From the NCBI GenBank assembly GCA_944321145.1, contig CALUKF010000006.1:32859-96858 (forward strand): 64,000 bases of DNA, written 5' to 3'. This DNA is from an uncultured Odoribacter sp. Lineage in GTDB: Bacteria; Bacteroidota; Bacteroidia; Bacteroidales; Marinifilaceae. Under the pieces are notes generated by a model that was not told the origin of the DNA, did not search any database, and saw only the letters and a list, made by a program, of their open reading frames with translations. Within the stretch, counting starts at the first letter, position 1; each line of letters opens with the position of its first letter. The position numbers and the translations under genes were made by a program. This document shows, in pieces, positions 28,034 to 37,367 of the stretch.

Positions 28034-28041
28034 TACTTTTG
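28034..28041 (+). promoter_or_regulatory. Putative -7 box for the helicase gene
   Basis: TACTTTTG fits TAnnTTTG, 29 bases before the GTG start; the -33 box is weak. Confidence 0.4.
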
Positions 28042-28070
28042 CGGCAGACTAATCATAGAGGTTTTACATC

Positions 28071-30344
28071 GTGGACTTTTTACAGGAATTAAATAGCACA
28101 CAGCAGATTGCCGTCACCCATACGGAGGGACCGGCATTGATTATCGCGGGAGCCGGGGCAGGAAAGACGCGCGTGCTGACGTACCGCATCGCGCAACTCC
28201 TGAGCCAAGGAGCGCCTGCCTACAGGATACTTGCATTGACTTTCACCAACAAGGCTGCCCGGGAAATGCAGAAGCGCATCGCCGACCTCATCGGCGGGGA
28301 AATGGCTGCCAATTTGTGGATGGGAACATTCCACTCCATTTTTGCAAAAATTCTGAGAATGGAAGCCGAGCAGTTGGGTTATACCTCAAGCTATACCATC
28401 TACGACACGCAGGATTCCCGCAATCTGCTCAAAGCCATTATCAAGGAGATGAACTTGGACGACAAGGTCTATAAACCTAACGTCGTGCAAGGACGCATTT
28501 CTATGGCAAAGAACAATCTCGTCACGCCTGCCGCCTACCTGCAAAATGCCCGCATCCTGGAGGAGGACAAGGCGATGAAACGACCGCTGACGGGCGAGAT
28601 TTACCGCCGATACCAGCAGCGATGCAAGCAAAGTGACACGATGGACTTCGATGACTTGCTGCTGGAGACGAACATCCTGTTCCGCGACCACCCGGAGACG
28701 CTGGCAAAGTACCAACAGAAATTCAGCCACATCTTAGTGGACGAGTATCAGGACACCAACTACTCACAGTACCTCATCATCCGGAAATTATCGGAGGCGC
28801 ACCGCAATATATGCGTCGTGGGCGACGATGCACAGAGCATCTATTCGTTCCGAGGGGCACGCATCGAGAATATCCTGAATTTTAGGAACGATTACCCAGA
28901 TTACAAGCTCTATAAGCTGGAACAGAACTACCGTTCCACGACAACCATCGTCGATGCAGCCAATTGCGTCATCGGGAAGAACCAAGGACAGATTCCAAAA
29001 CATATCTTCTCTAAGAATGAAGAAGGAGAAAAGATAAAGGTGCTTCATGCCCTCTCGGACAAAGAAGAGGGTTTTCAAGTAACCAACGAACTTTTCCGCC
29101 TGGCTCAAACAAAGCAATTGGATTATAGCAGCTTTGCCATTCTCTACCGCACAAACGCGCAGTCGCGCGTGTTGGAAGAGGCATTACGGCGGAGGAATAT
29201 CCCTTACAAAATATATGGCGGGCAATCCTTCTACCAGCGAAAGGAAGTGAAAGACCTGCTTGCCTATTTCCGCCTGACGGTCAACCAGAACGATGAGGAA
29301 GCCTTCAAGCGTATAATCAATTACCCACGGCGGGGCATCGGAGACTCGACTGTAGAAAAATTGCAGGAAATCGCTTCTGCCTACCATGCGGGCTTGTGGA
29401 CAGTGATTTGCAACCTGGAGCGGGTCGGTTCCCAATTCAACAGCGGCACACTCGGGAAGCTACAGAAATTCGGCACACTCATCGAGCAATTCAAAACGCT
29501 GGCAAGCGAGGAGAACGCTTATGATGCCGCCGTTGCCATTGCCCGCCAGTCTGGCATCATTGACGAATTGAAAAACGACGACACGCCGGAAGGCATCTCC
29601 CGAAAAGAGAACATCGAGGAGCTCCTTAACGGCATCAAGGAGTTCTGCGAGACGGCATACAAAGAAGGACAGAACGACCGCCTGCCTGCTTTTCTCGAAG
29701 GCGTAGCCCTCTTGACCGATCAGGACAACGAGAAAGAAGGCGACCAAGACAAAGTGACCCTCATGACCATCCACGCCTCGAAAGGGCTGGAATTCCCCGT
29801 CGTATTCATCAGTGGCTTGGAGGAAGAACTGTTCCCTGCACAGCAAAGCACGCAGACGGCGGCAGGGCTGGAGGAAGAACGGCGGCTTTTCTACGTCGCC
29901 CTCACCCGTGCCGAAAAGCAGGTCATCCTCTCTTATGCCAACACGCGCTACCGGAACGGGCAAATCACCTATCCCCGTCCCTCGCGTTTTATTGAGGAAA
30001 TCGCGGCGGAGTACCTCGACGGATACATCCCGCTGCGCAGCGCGCCTTCCGGCTTCAAGTTGCGCAACGCAACCCCGCAGGCATCCCCTCAACCCCGGCA
30101 ACCCATTACCATCCAACGGGCAAAGGCTGTGGACATCCCTCCCATCGACCGTACACGCCTCCAACCGGTGGATGCAAACCGGGTAGTGCCCGACATGATT
30201 ATTTACCATCCCACATTCGGGGCAGGCAAGGTCATCGGCATTGAGGGATTGGGCACACAGAAAAAGGCGAAAGTAGCTTTTGCAGAAGGCGGAATCCGCG
30301 TCTTACTCTTAAAGTTTGCAAAAATATACACACAAGCCGATTGA
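28071..30344 (+). CDS. PcrA/UvrD-type DNA helicase
   Basis: A 757-residue superfamily 1 3'-5' helicase. Q-motif LNSTQQIAVTHTEGP, Walker A GAGAGKTRV (about 28-36), motif II VDEYQDTNYSQ, motif III GDDAQSIYSFRGA, motif IV EQNYRST, motif V TIHASKGLEFPVVF and motif VI EERRLFYVALTRAEKQV are all intact. The C-terminal PDMIIYHPTFGAGKVIGIEG stretch matches the PcrA Tudor-like RNA-polymerase-binding domain. It acts in nucleotide-excision and mismatch repair and in replication-conflict clearing. The start codon is GTG at 28071. Confidence 0.95.
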   Translation: MDFLQELNSTQQIAVTHTEGPALIIAGAGAGKTRVLTYRIAQLLSQGAPAYRILALTFTNKAAREMQKRIADLIGGEMAANLWMGTFHSIFAKILRMEAEQLGYTSSYTIYDTQDSRNLLKAIIKEMNLDDKVYKPNVVQGRISMAKNNLVTPAAYLQNARILEEDKAMKRPLTGEIYRRYQQRCKQSDTMDFDDLLLETNILFRDHPETLAKYQQKFSHILVDEYQDTNYSQYLIIRKLSEAHRNICVVGDDAQSIYSFRGARIENILNFRNDYPDYKLYKLEQNYRSTTTIVDAANCVIGKNQGQIPKHIFSKNEEGEKIKVLHALSDKEEGFQVTNELFRLAQTKQLDYSSFAILYRTNAQSRVLEEALRRRNIPYKIYGGQSFYQRKEVKDLLAYFRLTVNQNDEEAFKRIINYPRRGIGDSTVEKLQEIASAYHAGLWTVICNLERVGSQFNSGTLGKLQKFGTLIEQFKTLASEENAYDAAVAIARQSGIIDELKNDDTPEGISRKENIEELLNGIKEFCETAYKEGQNDRLPAFLEGVALLTDQDNEKEGDQDKVTLMTIHASKGLEFPVVFISGLEEELFPAQQSTQTAAGLEEERRLFYVALTRAEKQVILSYANTRYRNGQITYPRPSRFIEEIAAEYLDGYIPLRSAPSGFKLRNATPQASPQPRQPITIQRAKAVDIPPIDRTRLQPVDANRVVPDMIIYHPTFGAGKVIGIEGLGTQKKAKVAFAEGGIRVLLLKFAKIYTQAD

Positions 30345-30371
30345 GAGAAAGGATTTCAGCGGAAAAAAGCA

Positions 30372-30379
30372 TACCTTTG
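30372..30379 (+). promoter_or_regulatory. Putative -7 box for the DUF4290 gene
   Basis: TACCTTTG fits TAnnTTTG and would give a leader of about 50 bases. Confidence 0.4.
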
Positions 30380-30436
30380 CGACCTACTTACAAATAGAGC
30401 CTGAACCTCCATACAGGGAATGGAATAATTTAGAAT

Positions 30437-31144
30437 ATGGAATTTGATTACAATACTCAACGGAAGAAACTTATACAGCCTGAATACGGGCGTAATATCC
30501 AAATCATGGTCGACCATCTGCTGACCATCCAAGACCGCGCCGAAAGGACACGCGCAGCCAAAACCGTCATCGACGTGATGGGCAACCTCTATCCCCACCT
30601 ACGGGACGTGCCCGACTTCCGGCACAAACTGTGGGACCATCTTGCCATCATGGCAAATTTCCAACTGGATATTGACGCCCCCTATCCCCTGCCCTCCATC
30701 CAGAAGTTGCAGGAGAAACCATCGAAACTGGCTTATAGCAACAACCGCATCCGGTTCAGGCACTACGGCAAACTGACGGAAAAGCTCATCGAAGCCATCC
30801 GCAACGAGCAAGACCCGGACAAGCGGAAAGCCCTGATTGTGCTTACTGCCAACCACATGAAGAAATCGTTCCTCACTTGGAACAAGGACACCGTGGAGGA
30901 CGAACAAATTTACAAGGATATCAACACGCTCTACGGCGGCGAGTTGGTACTCCCGGAAGGCATGATGCTCTCGGCTTCCAAAGACTTGCTGCAAAAGAAA
31001 ATCAAGCCGGTCATCAACAAACCGGTCAACAAACAATTCCAAAAGAAGAACAACAACAAACAGTTCCACAAGAAGCAGCAGAACCAGCAGAAGCCCCAAC
31101 AACCGAAACCCCAAAACAAGAACAACGCCCCAGCCCCGAAATAA
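30437..31144 (+). CDS. DUF4290 family protein with Gln/Asn/Lys-rich tail
   Basis: A 235-residue cytosolic protein. Residues 1 to about 185 match the Bacteroidetes DUF4290 family (start MEFDYNTQRKKLIQPEYGRN, then HLRDVPDFRHKLWDHLAIM). The last 45 residues are a low-complexity tail rich in Gln, Asn, Lys and Pro, such as a nucleic-acid-binding tail might be. Function unknown. folK follows after 39 bases, probably in the same transcript. Confidence 0.85.
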   Translation: MEFDYNTQRKKLIQPEYGRNIQIMVDHLLTIQDRAERTRAAKTVIDVMGNLYPHLRDVPDFRHKLWDHLAIMANFQLDIDAPYPLPSIQKLQEKPSKLAYSNNRIRFRHYGKLTEKLIEAIRNEQDPDKRKALIVLTANHMKKSFLTWNKDTVEDEQIYKDINTLYGGELVLPEGMMLSASKDLLQKKIKPVINKPVNKQFQKKNNNKQFHKKQQNQQKPQQPKPQNKNNAPAPK

Positions 31145-31183
31145 CCGGAAAGGGCTGTGGCGCAACCCTAAACTACCCAAGGA

Positions 31184-31666
31184 ATGCAAGCCATCACCAT
31201 CCTCGGCAGCAATAGCGGCGACAAGCAGGCGCTGCTGGCGGAAGCCGTCCGCCGCTTGGGTTCGGCAGGCGAGGCCGTGCTGCAATCGTCCCTATACGAA
31301 ACCGCCCCATGGGGCTTTACCTGCGAAGAAAATTTCCTGAATCAAGTAGTGGTATTCGAAACCCATCTCTCCCCCATTGACTTTCTGCACCAATGTCTGG
31401 AAGTCGAGAGGCAATTGGGACGTGTACGCAAACCTGGCACAGCCCGCTACACCTCCCGCCCCATAGACATCGACCTGCTTTTCTATGACAACGAAGTGAT
31501 GGACACACCAGAGCTCTCCCTCCCCCATCCCCGCCTCCACCTGCGCCAATTCGTGCTGGTACCCCTCGCCGAAATCCTCCCCACCTGGGAACACCCCACC
31601 CTCCACCGCACAATTGCCCACCTGCTTGCCACCTGCCCGGACATATCAGCAGTCCGAAAACTGTAA
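31184..31666 (+). CDS. folK: 6-hydroxymethyl-7,8-dihydropterin pyrophosphokinase
   Basis: A 160-residue HPPK. TILGSNSGDKQALLAEAV at the start, SSLYETAPWGF, the QLGRVRKPGTARYTSRPIDIDLLFYD motif region with the two Asp that bind Mg-ATP, and LPHPRLHLRQFVLVPLAEI are all family signatures. It follows FolB in folate synthesis. Confidence 0.96.
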   Translation: MQAITILGSNSGDKQALLAEAVRRLGSAGEAVLQSSLYETAPWGFTCEENFLNQVVVFETHLSPIDFLHQCLEVERQLGRVRKPGTARYTSRPIDIDLLFYDNEVMDTPELSLPHPRLHLRQFVLVPLAEILPTWEHPTLHRTIAHLLATCPDISAVRKL

Positions 31667-31759
31667 AAACGCCCCAGTCATTTCCTCATTTTACGCCAAC
31701 ACCGCCAAAGGCAAATCCCACCCCTCTCCAAATATTTTCGCCCGTAGCGGGGCAGCTTG

Positions 31760-31790
31760 TTGGAAATATAAAACCACTCCCCTATCTTTG
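31760..31790 (+). promoter_or_regulatory. Promoter of the CDF exporter gene
   Basis: TTG (31760-31762), 20 bases, TATCTTTG (31783-31790). It places the start of transcription about 45 bases before the ATG at 31842 and excludes the longer reading that begins inside folK. Confidence 0.6.
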
Positions 31791-31841
31791 CAGGGAAAGA
31801 AAACGCGCCCCGACAAAGAGCGCTCGAAAAGCGACAATACC

Positions 31842-32783
31842 ATGACCGACATCCAATCCATCCCCGCACCTGACGACAATCTACGTCCTCAACGCGCCAT
31901 CATGCGCGCTTCCGTCGTCAGCATCATCGGCAACGCCGTCCTCGCCGTCGCCAAGCTCGTCATAGGCTTTCTCGGCGGCAGCTTCGCCGTCGTGAGCGAC
32001 GGTATCGACTCCGCCTCCGACGTCGCCATCTCCGTTGTCATCGCCGTCACTGCCAAAATCATGGCACGCAAGCCCAACCGCAAATACGTCTACGGTTATG
32101 CAAAAGCCGAATCCATCGCCACCAAAATACTCTCCCTCTTCATTTTCTTTGCCGGTGCCCAGATGTTCATCTCTGCCGTCCGGCAGCTTTTCTCCGAAGA
32201 GCCGCACGGCATGCCCGAACCCATTGCCATTTATGTGACGCTCTTTTCCATTGCCTGCAAACTGCTGCTCTCGCTCTACCAGACCGCGGTCGGCAAGCGC
32301 ACCGGTTCCTCCATGCTCGTTGCCAACGGCGTCAATATGCGCAACGACGTCATCATCTCCCTCAGCGTGCTCGTCGGATTGTTTTTCACCTTCACGCTCG
32401 ACCTGCCGGTATTGGACGCCGTGACAGCCTTGCTCGTCAGCGCCTTTATCGTCCGCTCAGCCATCAAGATATTCATGGACTCCAACATCGAGCTGATGGA
32501 TGGCGTGAAGGACACCTCCGTCTACCAGAAAATCTTCGACGCTGCAGCCAAAATCGAGGGTATCGGCAATCCCCACCGCGTGCGTTCCCGCAGCATCGGT
32601 GGCAAATACATGATTACCCTTGACATCGAAGCCGACGGCAACATGACCCTCGCCCAAGCCCATGCCCTCGCCAACCGGCTGGAGCAAAGCATCCGTGACT
32701 CCATCCCCGAAGTCTACGACATCGTGGTACACATCGAGCCTTTCGGCACCCACCCGGAAAATGTGTTTGGGATTAACGATTAA
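31842..32783 (+). CDS. Cation diffusion facilitator exporter, Mn-type metal site
   Basis: A 313-residue CDF protein with about six membrane helices (about 20-205) and a soluble C-terminal domain (about 215-300). The transport site reads D-SAS-D in helix 2 (SDGIDSASDVAIS) and N-MRN-... D in helix 5 (NGVNMRNDVIISL), that is DxxxD and NxxxD. Zinc exporters normally have His in one or both places, so manganese or iron is more likely. The inference rests on these residues only. The gene stands alone. Confidence 0.88.
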   Translation: MTDIQSIPAPDDNLRPQRAIMRASVVSIIGNAVLAVAKLVIGFLGGSFAVVSDGIDSASDVAISVVIAVTAKIMARKPNRKYVYGYAKAESIATKILSLFIFFAGAQMFISAVRQLFSEEPHGMPEPIAIYVTLFSIACKLLLSLYQTAVGKRTGSSMLVANGVNMRNDVIISLSVLVGLFFTFTLDLPVLDAVTALLVSAFIVRSAIKIFMDSNIELMDGVKDTSVYQKIFDAAAKIEGIGNPHRVRSRSIGGKYMITLDIEADGNMTLAQAHALANRLEQSIRDSIPEVYDIVVHIEPFGTHPENVFGIND

Positions 32784-32813
32784 CGATGAAGGATTAACGA
32801 ATTATGAATACAT

Positions 32814-33066
32814 ACCGGACGTGGCGGACAGGTGCAAAACCGGTCTGTGCCCGTATTTAACTTACACTTGAGTTAGAGTTACGTTACACTTCATTTAGAG
32901 ATAAACCTATTCTCAACCTATTATAAACCTATTATCATCCTATTCCAATATAATAAGAATAGGTCAAAGATGGGTTGAAATAAATCCATTCTGTAAATGA
33001 AATGTAATTTATGTGTAGCTGAAATGTAACCCAAATACGGGCTTTACACCTGCCTTGCCGCCGTCC
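32814..33066. repeat. Large nested palindrome with tandem internal units
   Basis: The outer arms contain GGACGTGGCGGACAGGTGCAA ... GCCCGTATTT and, at the far side, AAATACGGGC ... ACACCTGCC ... GCCGCCGTCC. Inside, the left arm has TTACACTT-type units and the right arm matching AAATGTAA-type units. The centre has AACCTATT-type units (four to five times) facing AATAGGT. The 462-base gap 32784-33245 contains no gene; 32761-32800 also has a TTAACGA direct repeat three times. Architecture resembles the elements at 11.2 and 22.2 kb. Confidence 0.8.
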
Positions 33067-33245
33067 TGCTCCTGTGCAAAGCAGACCGCCCGCCGGCATC
33101 CGGGGAGGGGTGAAAAGCAGGGAGAAGGGAAGCACAAGGCAAGAGGCGGATATTTCTCCGAAATTTTGTGGAAATTCCCGGCGCGGGGAAGCGGGATGTG
33201 CGGGAAATATTCCTACCTTTACGCCCCGAATTTAAAGGTGTATTT

Positions 33246-33884
33246 ATGGAATATATTGTTGATTTTATCCTGCATATCGACCAACACATGATTGAAATGG
33301 TAAGGAATTACCATGCGTGGACGTATGCGATTTTGTTTGTGATTATTTTTTGTGAGACGGGATTGGTGGTGACGCCTTTCCTGCCGGGTGATTCGCTGCT
33401 GTTTGTGGCAGGGGCGATTGCTGCACAGCCGGACATGCCGCTGGAGGTGCACCTGCTGGTGCTCATCGTGTTTGTGGCAGCGGTGGCGGGCGATTCGTCG
33501 AATTACGCCATCGGGCATTTCTTCGGGCGGAAGCTGTTCAGCAACCCGAATTCGAAGATATTCAAACAGAGCTATCTGGAAAAGACGCACGAATTTTATA
33601 AGAAGTACGGGGGCAAAACCATCGTGCTGGCGCGCTTCGTGCCGATTGTGCGCACTTTTGCGCCCTTCGTGGCAGGGATGGGAAAGATGCACTACACGTG
33701 GTTCATGACCTACAACCTGGTGGGCGGGGCATTGTGGGTGGCAATATTCTGCTATGCGGGGTATCTGTTCGGCGACCTGCCTTTCGTGCAGCAGAACCTG
33801 AAAATCCTGATTGTGGCGATTATCGTGATTTCAGTGTTGCCGGCGGTGATTGAGGTGCTCAGGGCAAGGTGGAAGAAAGCGTGA
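33246..33884 (+). CDS. DedA family membrane protein
   Basis: A 212-residue DedA/VTT protein with signature [20 protein letters not shown] (about 38-57), [17 protein letters not shown] and [18 protein letters not shown], where the conserved Arg and Pro sit in the re-entrant loops, plus C-terminal helices. Family members act as flippases for undecaprenyl phosphate or phospholipids. I start at MEYIVDF, 26 codons into the longest frame; a TACCTTTA box at 33214 supports this. Confidence 0.9.
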   Translation: MEYIVDFILHIDQHMIEMVRNYHAWTYAILFVIIFCETGLVVTPFLPGDSLLFVAGAIAAQPDMPLEVHLLVLIVFVAAVAGDSSNYAIGHFFGRKLFSNPNSKIFKQSYLEKTHEFYKKYGGKTIVLARFVPIVRTFAPFVAGMGKMHYTWFMTYNLVGGALWVAIFCYAGYLFGDLPFVQQNLKILIVAIIVISVLPAVIEVLRARWKKA

Positions 33885-33906
33885 CACGTAGTTCCCGCAC
33901 GCCCAT

Positions 33907-34102
33907 CATACTCCTCCGTCTGCTTCGCAGCCACCTCCCCTATTTTAGGGGAGGAGCTTGATTACCAAGCATTTTAAACTCTCCCCCTATAGGGGAATAT
34001 GGCGTTTAAGCGAAAGCAGAGGGAAAACTGGTTTCCACTATGCCGAGCGTAGCCATTTCGAGGCAAAGCCTCAACTGGCTGCGAAGCAGACGGAGGAGTA
34101 TG
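33907..34102. mobile_element. MITE-like element with perfect 27-base inverted ends
   Basis: The 27 bases at 33907-33933 (starting CATACTCCTCCGTCTGCTTC) recur as an exact reverse complement at 34076-34102. Just inside the left end is a CCTCCCCTATTTTAGGGGAGG hairpin (33934-33954), and a further weak palindrome (CCCCTATAGGGG) lies near 33980. No transposase and no clear target-site duplication are seen. Related partial copies lie at 49111-49164 and 53568-53606. It fills the gap between the DedA gene and the response regulator, whose 3' ends face each other. Confidence 0.75.
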
Positions 34103-34135
34103 ACAGGCAATTTGACACAATCTTTTCTATTCCGG

Positions 34136-34828
34136 TTACTCGTTGATGACCAAACGGAAGCCGGAGCCGTGGACATTCTCGATGTTGATGTTCTCGTCGT
34201 CTTTGAAATATTTTCGCAATTTGGTGACGTAAACATCCATGCTGCGGGCTGTGAAATAATCGTTGGTACCCCAGATTTCCGTCAATGCCTTCTCGCGGGG
34301 CAGAAGCCCGTCGCGGTAATTGTAGAGCATCTCCAGAAGGCGGGCTTCCTTGGGGGTGAGTTTGATTTGCTCGTCGTTCTTGGAAATCACACGCAATTCG
34401 GTGTTGAACTCGTACTGCCCGATGTGAATCAACTTGGGTTTGGGCTGCTCCACTTCCTCGTGTTTGCTGCGGCTCAGAATGGCTTTGATTTTCAGAATCA
34501 GCACCTCGGAATCGAAAGGCTTGACGATGTAATCGTCGGCACCAATTTCGTAGCCCAATTTGACATCCTCCTTCAGGTTCTTTGCCGTGATGTAGACAAA
34601 GGGCACAGAGGTATTGATTTCCCGGATTTTTTTGCCCAATGTAAATCCGTCCATCTCGGGCATCATGACGTCCAAGAGGCAAATATCGAATTTATCTTTC
34701 CGGAAAGTTTCCAATCCTTCGTTGCCATTTACACACAGGGTAACTTCATAATCAGAGAGTTCCAGGTAGGATTTCAGTACAGACCCAAAACACGGATCGT
34801 CTTCCACTAATAGTATTTTCTGTGCCAT
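34136..34828 (-). CDS. OmpR-family response regulator, RprY-like
   Basis: A 230-residue regulator. The receiver domain has the acidic pocket EDDP, phospho-acceptor Asp in CLLDVMMPEMDGF, Thr in VYITAKN and Lys in IVKPFDSE. The C-terminal winged helix (about 135-230) ends in RKYFKDDENINIENVHGSGF. Sequence and pairing resemble RprY of Bacteroides. It lies 16 bases after the histidine-kinase stop and is cotranscribed with it. Confidence 0.92.
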   Translation of the reverse strand: MAQKILLVEDDPCFGSVLKSYLELSDYEVTLCVNGNEGLETFRKDKFDICLLDVMMPEMDGFTLGKKIREINTSVPFVYITAKNLKEDVKLGYEIGADDYIVKPFDSEVLILKIKAILSRSKHEEVEQPKPKLIHIGQYEFNTELRVISKNDEQIKLTPKEARLLEMLYNYRDGLLPREKALTEIWGTNDYFTARSMDVYVTKLRKYFKDDENINIENVHGSGFRLVINE

Positions 34829-34844
34829 ATTTCTATTTTTTAAT

Positions 34845-36407
34845 CTATAATTCTATTTCAACCAAAGTGCCTTTCCCCTTTTTGGAGGTCAGGCGAACGG
34901 TGCCGCCATGCAGTTCCACAATGGATTTCACGTAGCTTAATCCTAAGCCGAAACCTTTCACATTGTGGACATTGCCACTCGGCACACGATAAAAACGCTT
35001 GAACACCTTTTTCTGCGCATCCTTGGAAATACCAATGCCGTGGTCTTGCACCCCGATGAGGATGTGCCCGTCCTTCGCGCGGGTATAAACCTGTATGTCA
35101 GGCGCGCCGCCGGAATACTTGATGGCATTGTCGATAAGGTTGCAGACAGCATTCATCAAATGCACTTCGTCCACCGTGCGGACGAAATCGCCCTCGTCCA
35201 AATGGCAGGCAAGCGTGCCACCGGCATTCTGCACGAGGAGGGCGAAATGCTCCACCGCCTCGCGTACCAACTCGTTGACATCCGCCTCGACCAGGTTCAT
35301 TTGCAACTCCTTGCGGTCTAACTTCGCCTGCTGGAGGATGCGTTCCACGTATTTGTTCATGCGATTGTTCTCGCTCTTAATCATGGCATTGAACTTGAGA
35401 ATCTGCTCGCGGTCGTTCAACACCTTCTCTTTGGTCAGGGCGGAAGTCGCCAAAGAAATGGTGGCAATCGGCGTCTTGAACTCGTGCGTCATATTGTTGA
35501 TGAAGTCGTTTTTAATGACCGAGAGTTTCTGCTGCTTCATGATGACCATGATTGTCACGATGAACACCGCCAACAAGCCGAAAATACAGAAGCCCGATGC
35601 CAAAAAGAGCCAGCCCATATTTTCCAAAAGAATCGGCTGCACGGACTCAAAACGCACACCAAGATAGTAGCCTTTGCGCACCAAATCCTGCTGGAAGAGG
35701 TCGACATAATAGAAATTTTCCGTCCTGCCTGCCTTTACGTTGTCCAAGACATCTTGGCGGGTCATGATTTCGTAAGTGAAAGGCAGCTTTATATTATAGG
35801 TGCGGAAAAACTCCACGAACAGGCTATTCAAGTCGATATGGGCAAGCCGTTCCTCGACGGATACATTCTCCGGGTCGCGCTCCTTGAGGATACGGAGCAT
35901 GAACTCCTGCATCTTCTCGCCCAATTGGGCATAAAAATCTTCCTCGGAAGTCGTGTCGCGGCGCGGCAATTCGATGGAGCGGATGGCTTGGGCGATAAAC
36001 TCCTGATCGATCGTCTTTCCGGAGCCGGAATGGAGGAAAAGAATCGTCGGAAGATTGAGGTAGGATTTGTCCTGCCCGTTCAATCGATTGAGGTCGTTAT
36101 TCAGGAAGCTCATCAAATAATCTGAATATGAGGAGGAAGAAGGTCGCTCTCCCCGCCGGGCTGCAATCAGGTCGTTGTAGCTTTTGATTTCTCCCAACTG
36201 CTTGTTCATCTCGCTGCGGTACTTGAGGTAATTGATTTCGTCGATACGGTTGACTACCTTGTTAAGAACATCGTAGACCTGCGAGGTAAATTTGTTTTCG
36301 CGCTCGCGAATGGCATACTTAATCCACAGCCATTGCACGACCACGACCGCCGCAAAGGCAACGATCATAATGACCAACAGAGACCTTAATATCAATTTCT
36401 TAATCAT
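34845..36407 (-). CDS. Sensor histidine kinase, RprX-like
   Basis: A 520-residue membrane kinase. TM1 at about 10-30, a periplasmic sensor domain of about 230 residues, TM2 at about 270-292, then HisKA with the phospho-His in NNMTHEFKTPIATISLATSA and a HATPase with NLIDNAIKYS (N box), DHGIGISKDAQ (G1) and GFGLGLSYVKS (G2). It pairs with the following regulator. The stimulus is not evident; RprX/RprY in Bacteroides has been linked to antibiotic and oxidative stress responses. Confidence 0.92.
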   Translation of the reverse strand: MIKKLILRSLLVIMIVAFAAVVVVQWLWIKYAIRERENKFTSQVYDVLNKVVNRIDEINYLKYRSEMNKQLGEIKSYNDLIAARRGERPSSSSYSDYLMSFLNNDLNRLNGQDKSYLNLPTILFLHSGSGKTIDQEFIAQAIRSIELPRRDTTSEEDFYAQLGEKMQEFMLRILKERDPENVSVEERLAHIDLNSLFVEFFRTYNIKLPFTYEIMTRQDVLDNVKAGRTENFYYVDLFQQDLVRKGYYLGVRFESVQPILLENMGWLFLASGFCIFGLLAVFIVTIMVIMKQQKLSVIKNDFINNMTHEFKTPIATISLATSALTKEKVLNDREQILKFNAMIKSENNRMNKYVERILQQAKLDRKELQMNLVEADVNELVREAVEHFALLVQNAGGTLACHLDEGDFVRTVDEVHLMNAVCNLIDNAIKYSGGAPDIQVYTRAKDGHILIGVQDHGIGISKDAQKKVFKRFYRVPSGNVHNVKGFGLGLSYVKSIVELHGGTVRLTSKKGKGTLVEIEL

Positions 36408-36490
36408 AGCCGTGCAAAATAGTAGGCGTAAAAGTACAATTTATTCCCCAAGAATCAAAATCCGAAGCCGCCCAAATTCCATTATTTACC

Positions 36491-36519
36491 AAAAGGGGTG
36501 CCTTTCGGCACCCCAAAAA
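36491..36519 (-). terminator. Terminator after the DUF4369-like lipoprotein gene
   Basis: GGGGTGCC pairs with GGCACCCC around TTTC, flanked by A- and T-runs on both sides, so it could act in either direction. Confidence 0.85.
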
Positions 36520-36569
36520 CAACTAAGTAATAAAAACGGGAAAACAAAACCACATGCATGGTTTTTCTC

Positions 36570-37253
36570 TTATTGCATTTTTTCTGCTGTTGTCTTATAC
36601 AAATTGCTCTCTTTGTTTACCACCTTGATAGCCTTGAACAAACGCTTTTGCAAATCAGTGCTGTCCTGCAACTCGTCCTGCAAGAGAATCAAAGACAATT
36701 CCTGGGTCGGGTTGGCTTTAATCAGGTCACGGACGTAGTTGGCACGTGCCTTGATGTAGCGTTGACGCTGAAGCATGAATACGCCAAGCATCACCTCATC
36801 GTTGGCAGTGCGTTTCTCTTTTGCCATCAACTTCTGGATGTTCTTGTCAATCGGCTCGATGGGACCTTCGTATTTTTCCTTGAAAAGTTTCTTCAGTTTG
36901 TCATACTCCCCATCCAAATAGGAACCTTTGACTTCAATCTGGTCGGGAAATTTGATTTTACCCTCAACCCACAACTGGTCTTTAGTATCTACGATGGTGG
37001 TCAATGTGTTCTTCCCATCGATGTCTATCCATACCCGGGCAGGGATTTGAAGTTGGTCGGTCACGAGATTAATGTTCCCGTCCGTCACTTTTTGCTCAAC
37101 CAAAACTATCATGCCTTCTTGTCCAGGCATTTCAGCCAGCAACTTTACAGTGCCATTCAAGCCCTGTACTTCTCCGCGAATTTTCACCTTATTCGAGTTG
37201 CATGCGCTCATTATCAACGCAAAAGCAACCATCAACAAATAAATCTTTCTCAT
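36570..37253 (-). CDS. DUF4369-like lipoprotein
   Basis: A 227-residue lipoprotein (lipobox LIMSACNSN). The N-terminal part, VKIRGEVQGLNGTVKLLAEM, is the beta-rich DUF4369 module that often precedes thioredoxin domains in Bacteroidetes, but here no thioredoxin domain follows; the C-terminal half is helical and charged. It sits just downstream of a TlpA-type gene on the same strand (114 bases), so the two may work together. Function unknown. Confidence 0.8.
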   Translation of the reverse strand: MRKIYLLMVAFALIMSACNSNKVKIRGEVQGLNGTVKLLAEMPGQEGMIVLVEQKVTDGNINLVTDQLQIPARVWIDIDGKNTLTTIVDTKDQLWVEGKIKFPDQIEVKGSYLDGEYDKLKKLFKEKYEGPIEPIDKNIQKLMAKEKRTANDEVMLGVFMLQRQRYIKARANYVRDLIKANPTQELSLILLQDELQDSTDLQKRLFKAIKVVNKESNLYKTTAEKMQ

Positions 37254-37367
37254 ATCTACTATCTTTGTATTTTTAGCTTATACTCCCACAAAGATATAAA
37301 AAAAGTGAACACGCAAAGAGTTTTTGAGAAAATGTTTGCAGGGAATTACATTTTATTTTGTTTTCCC

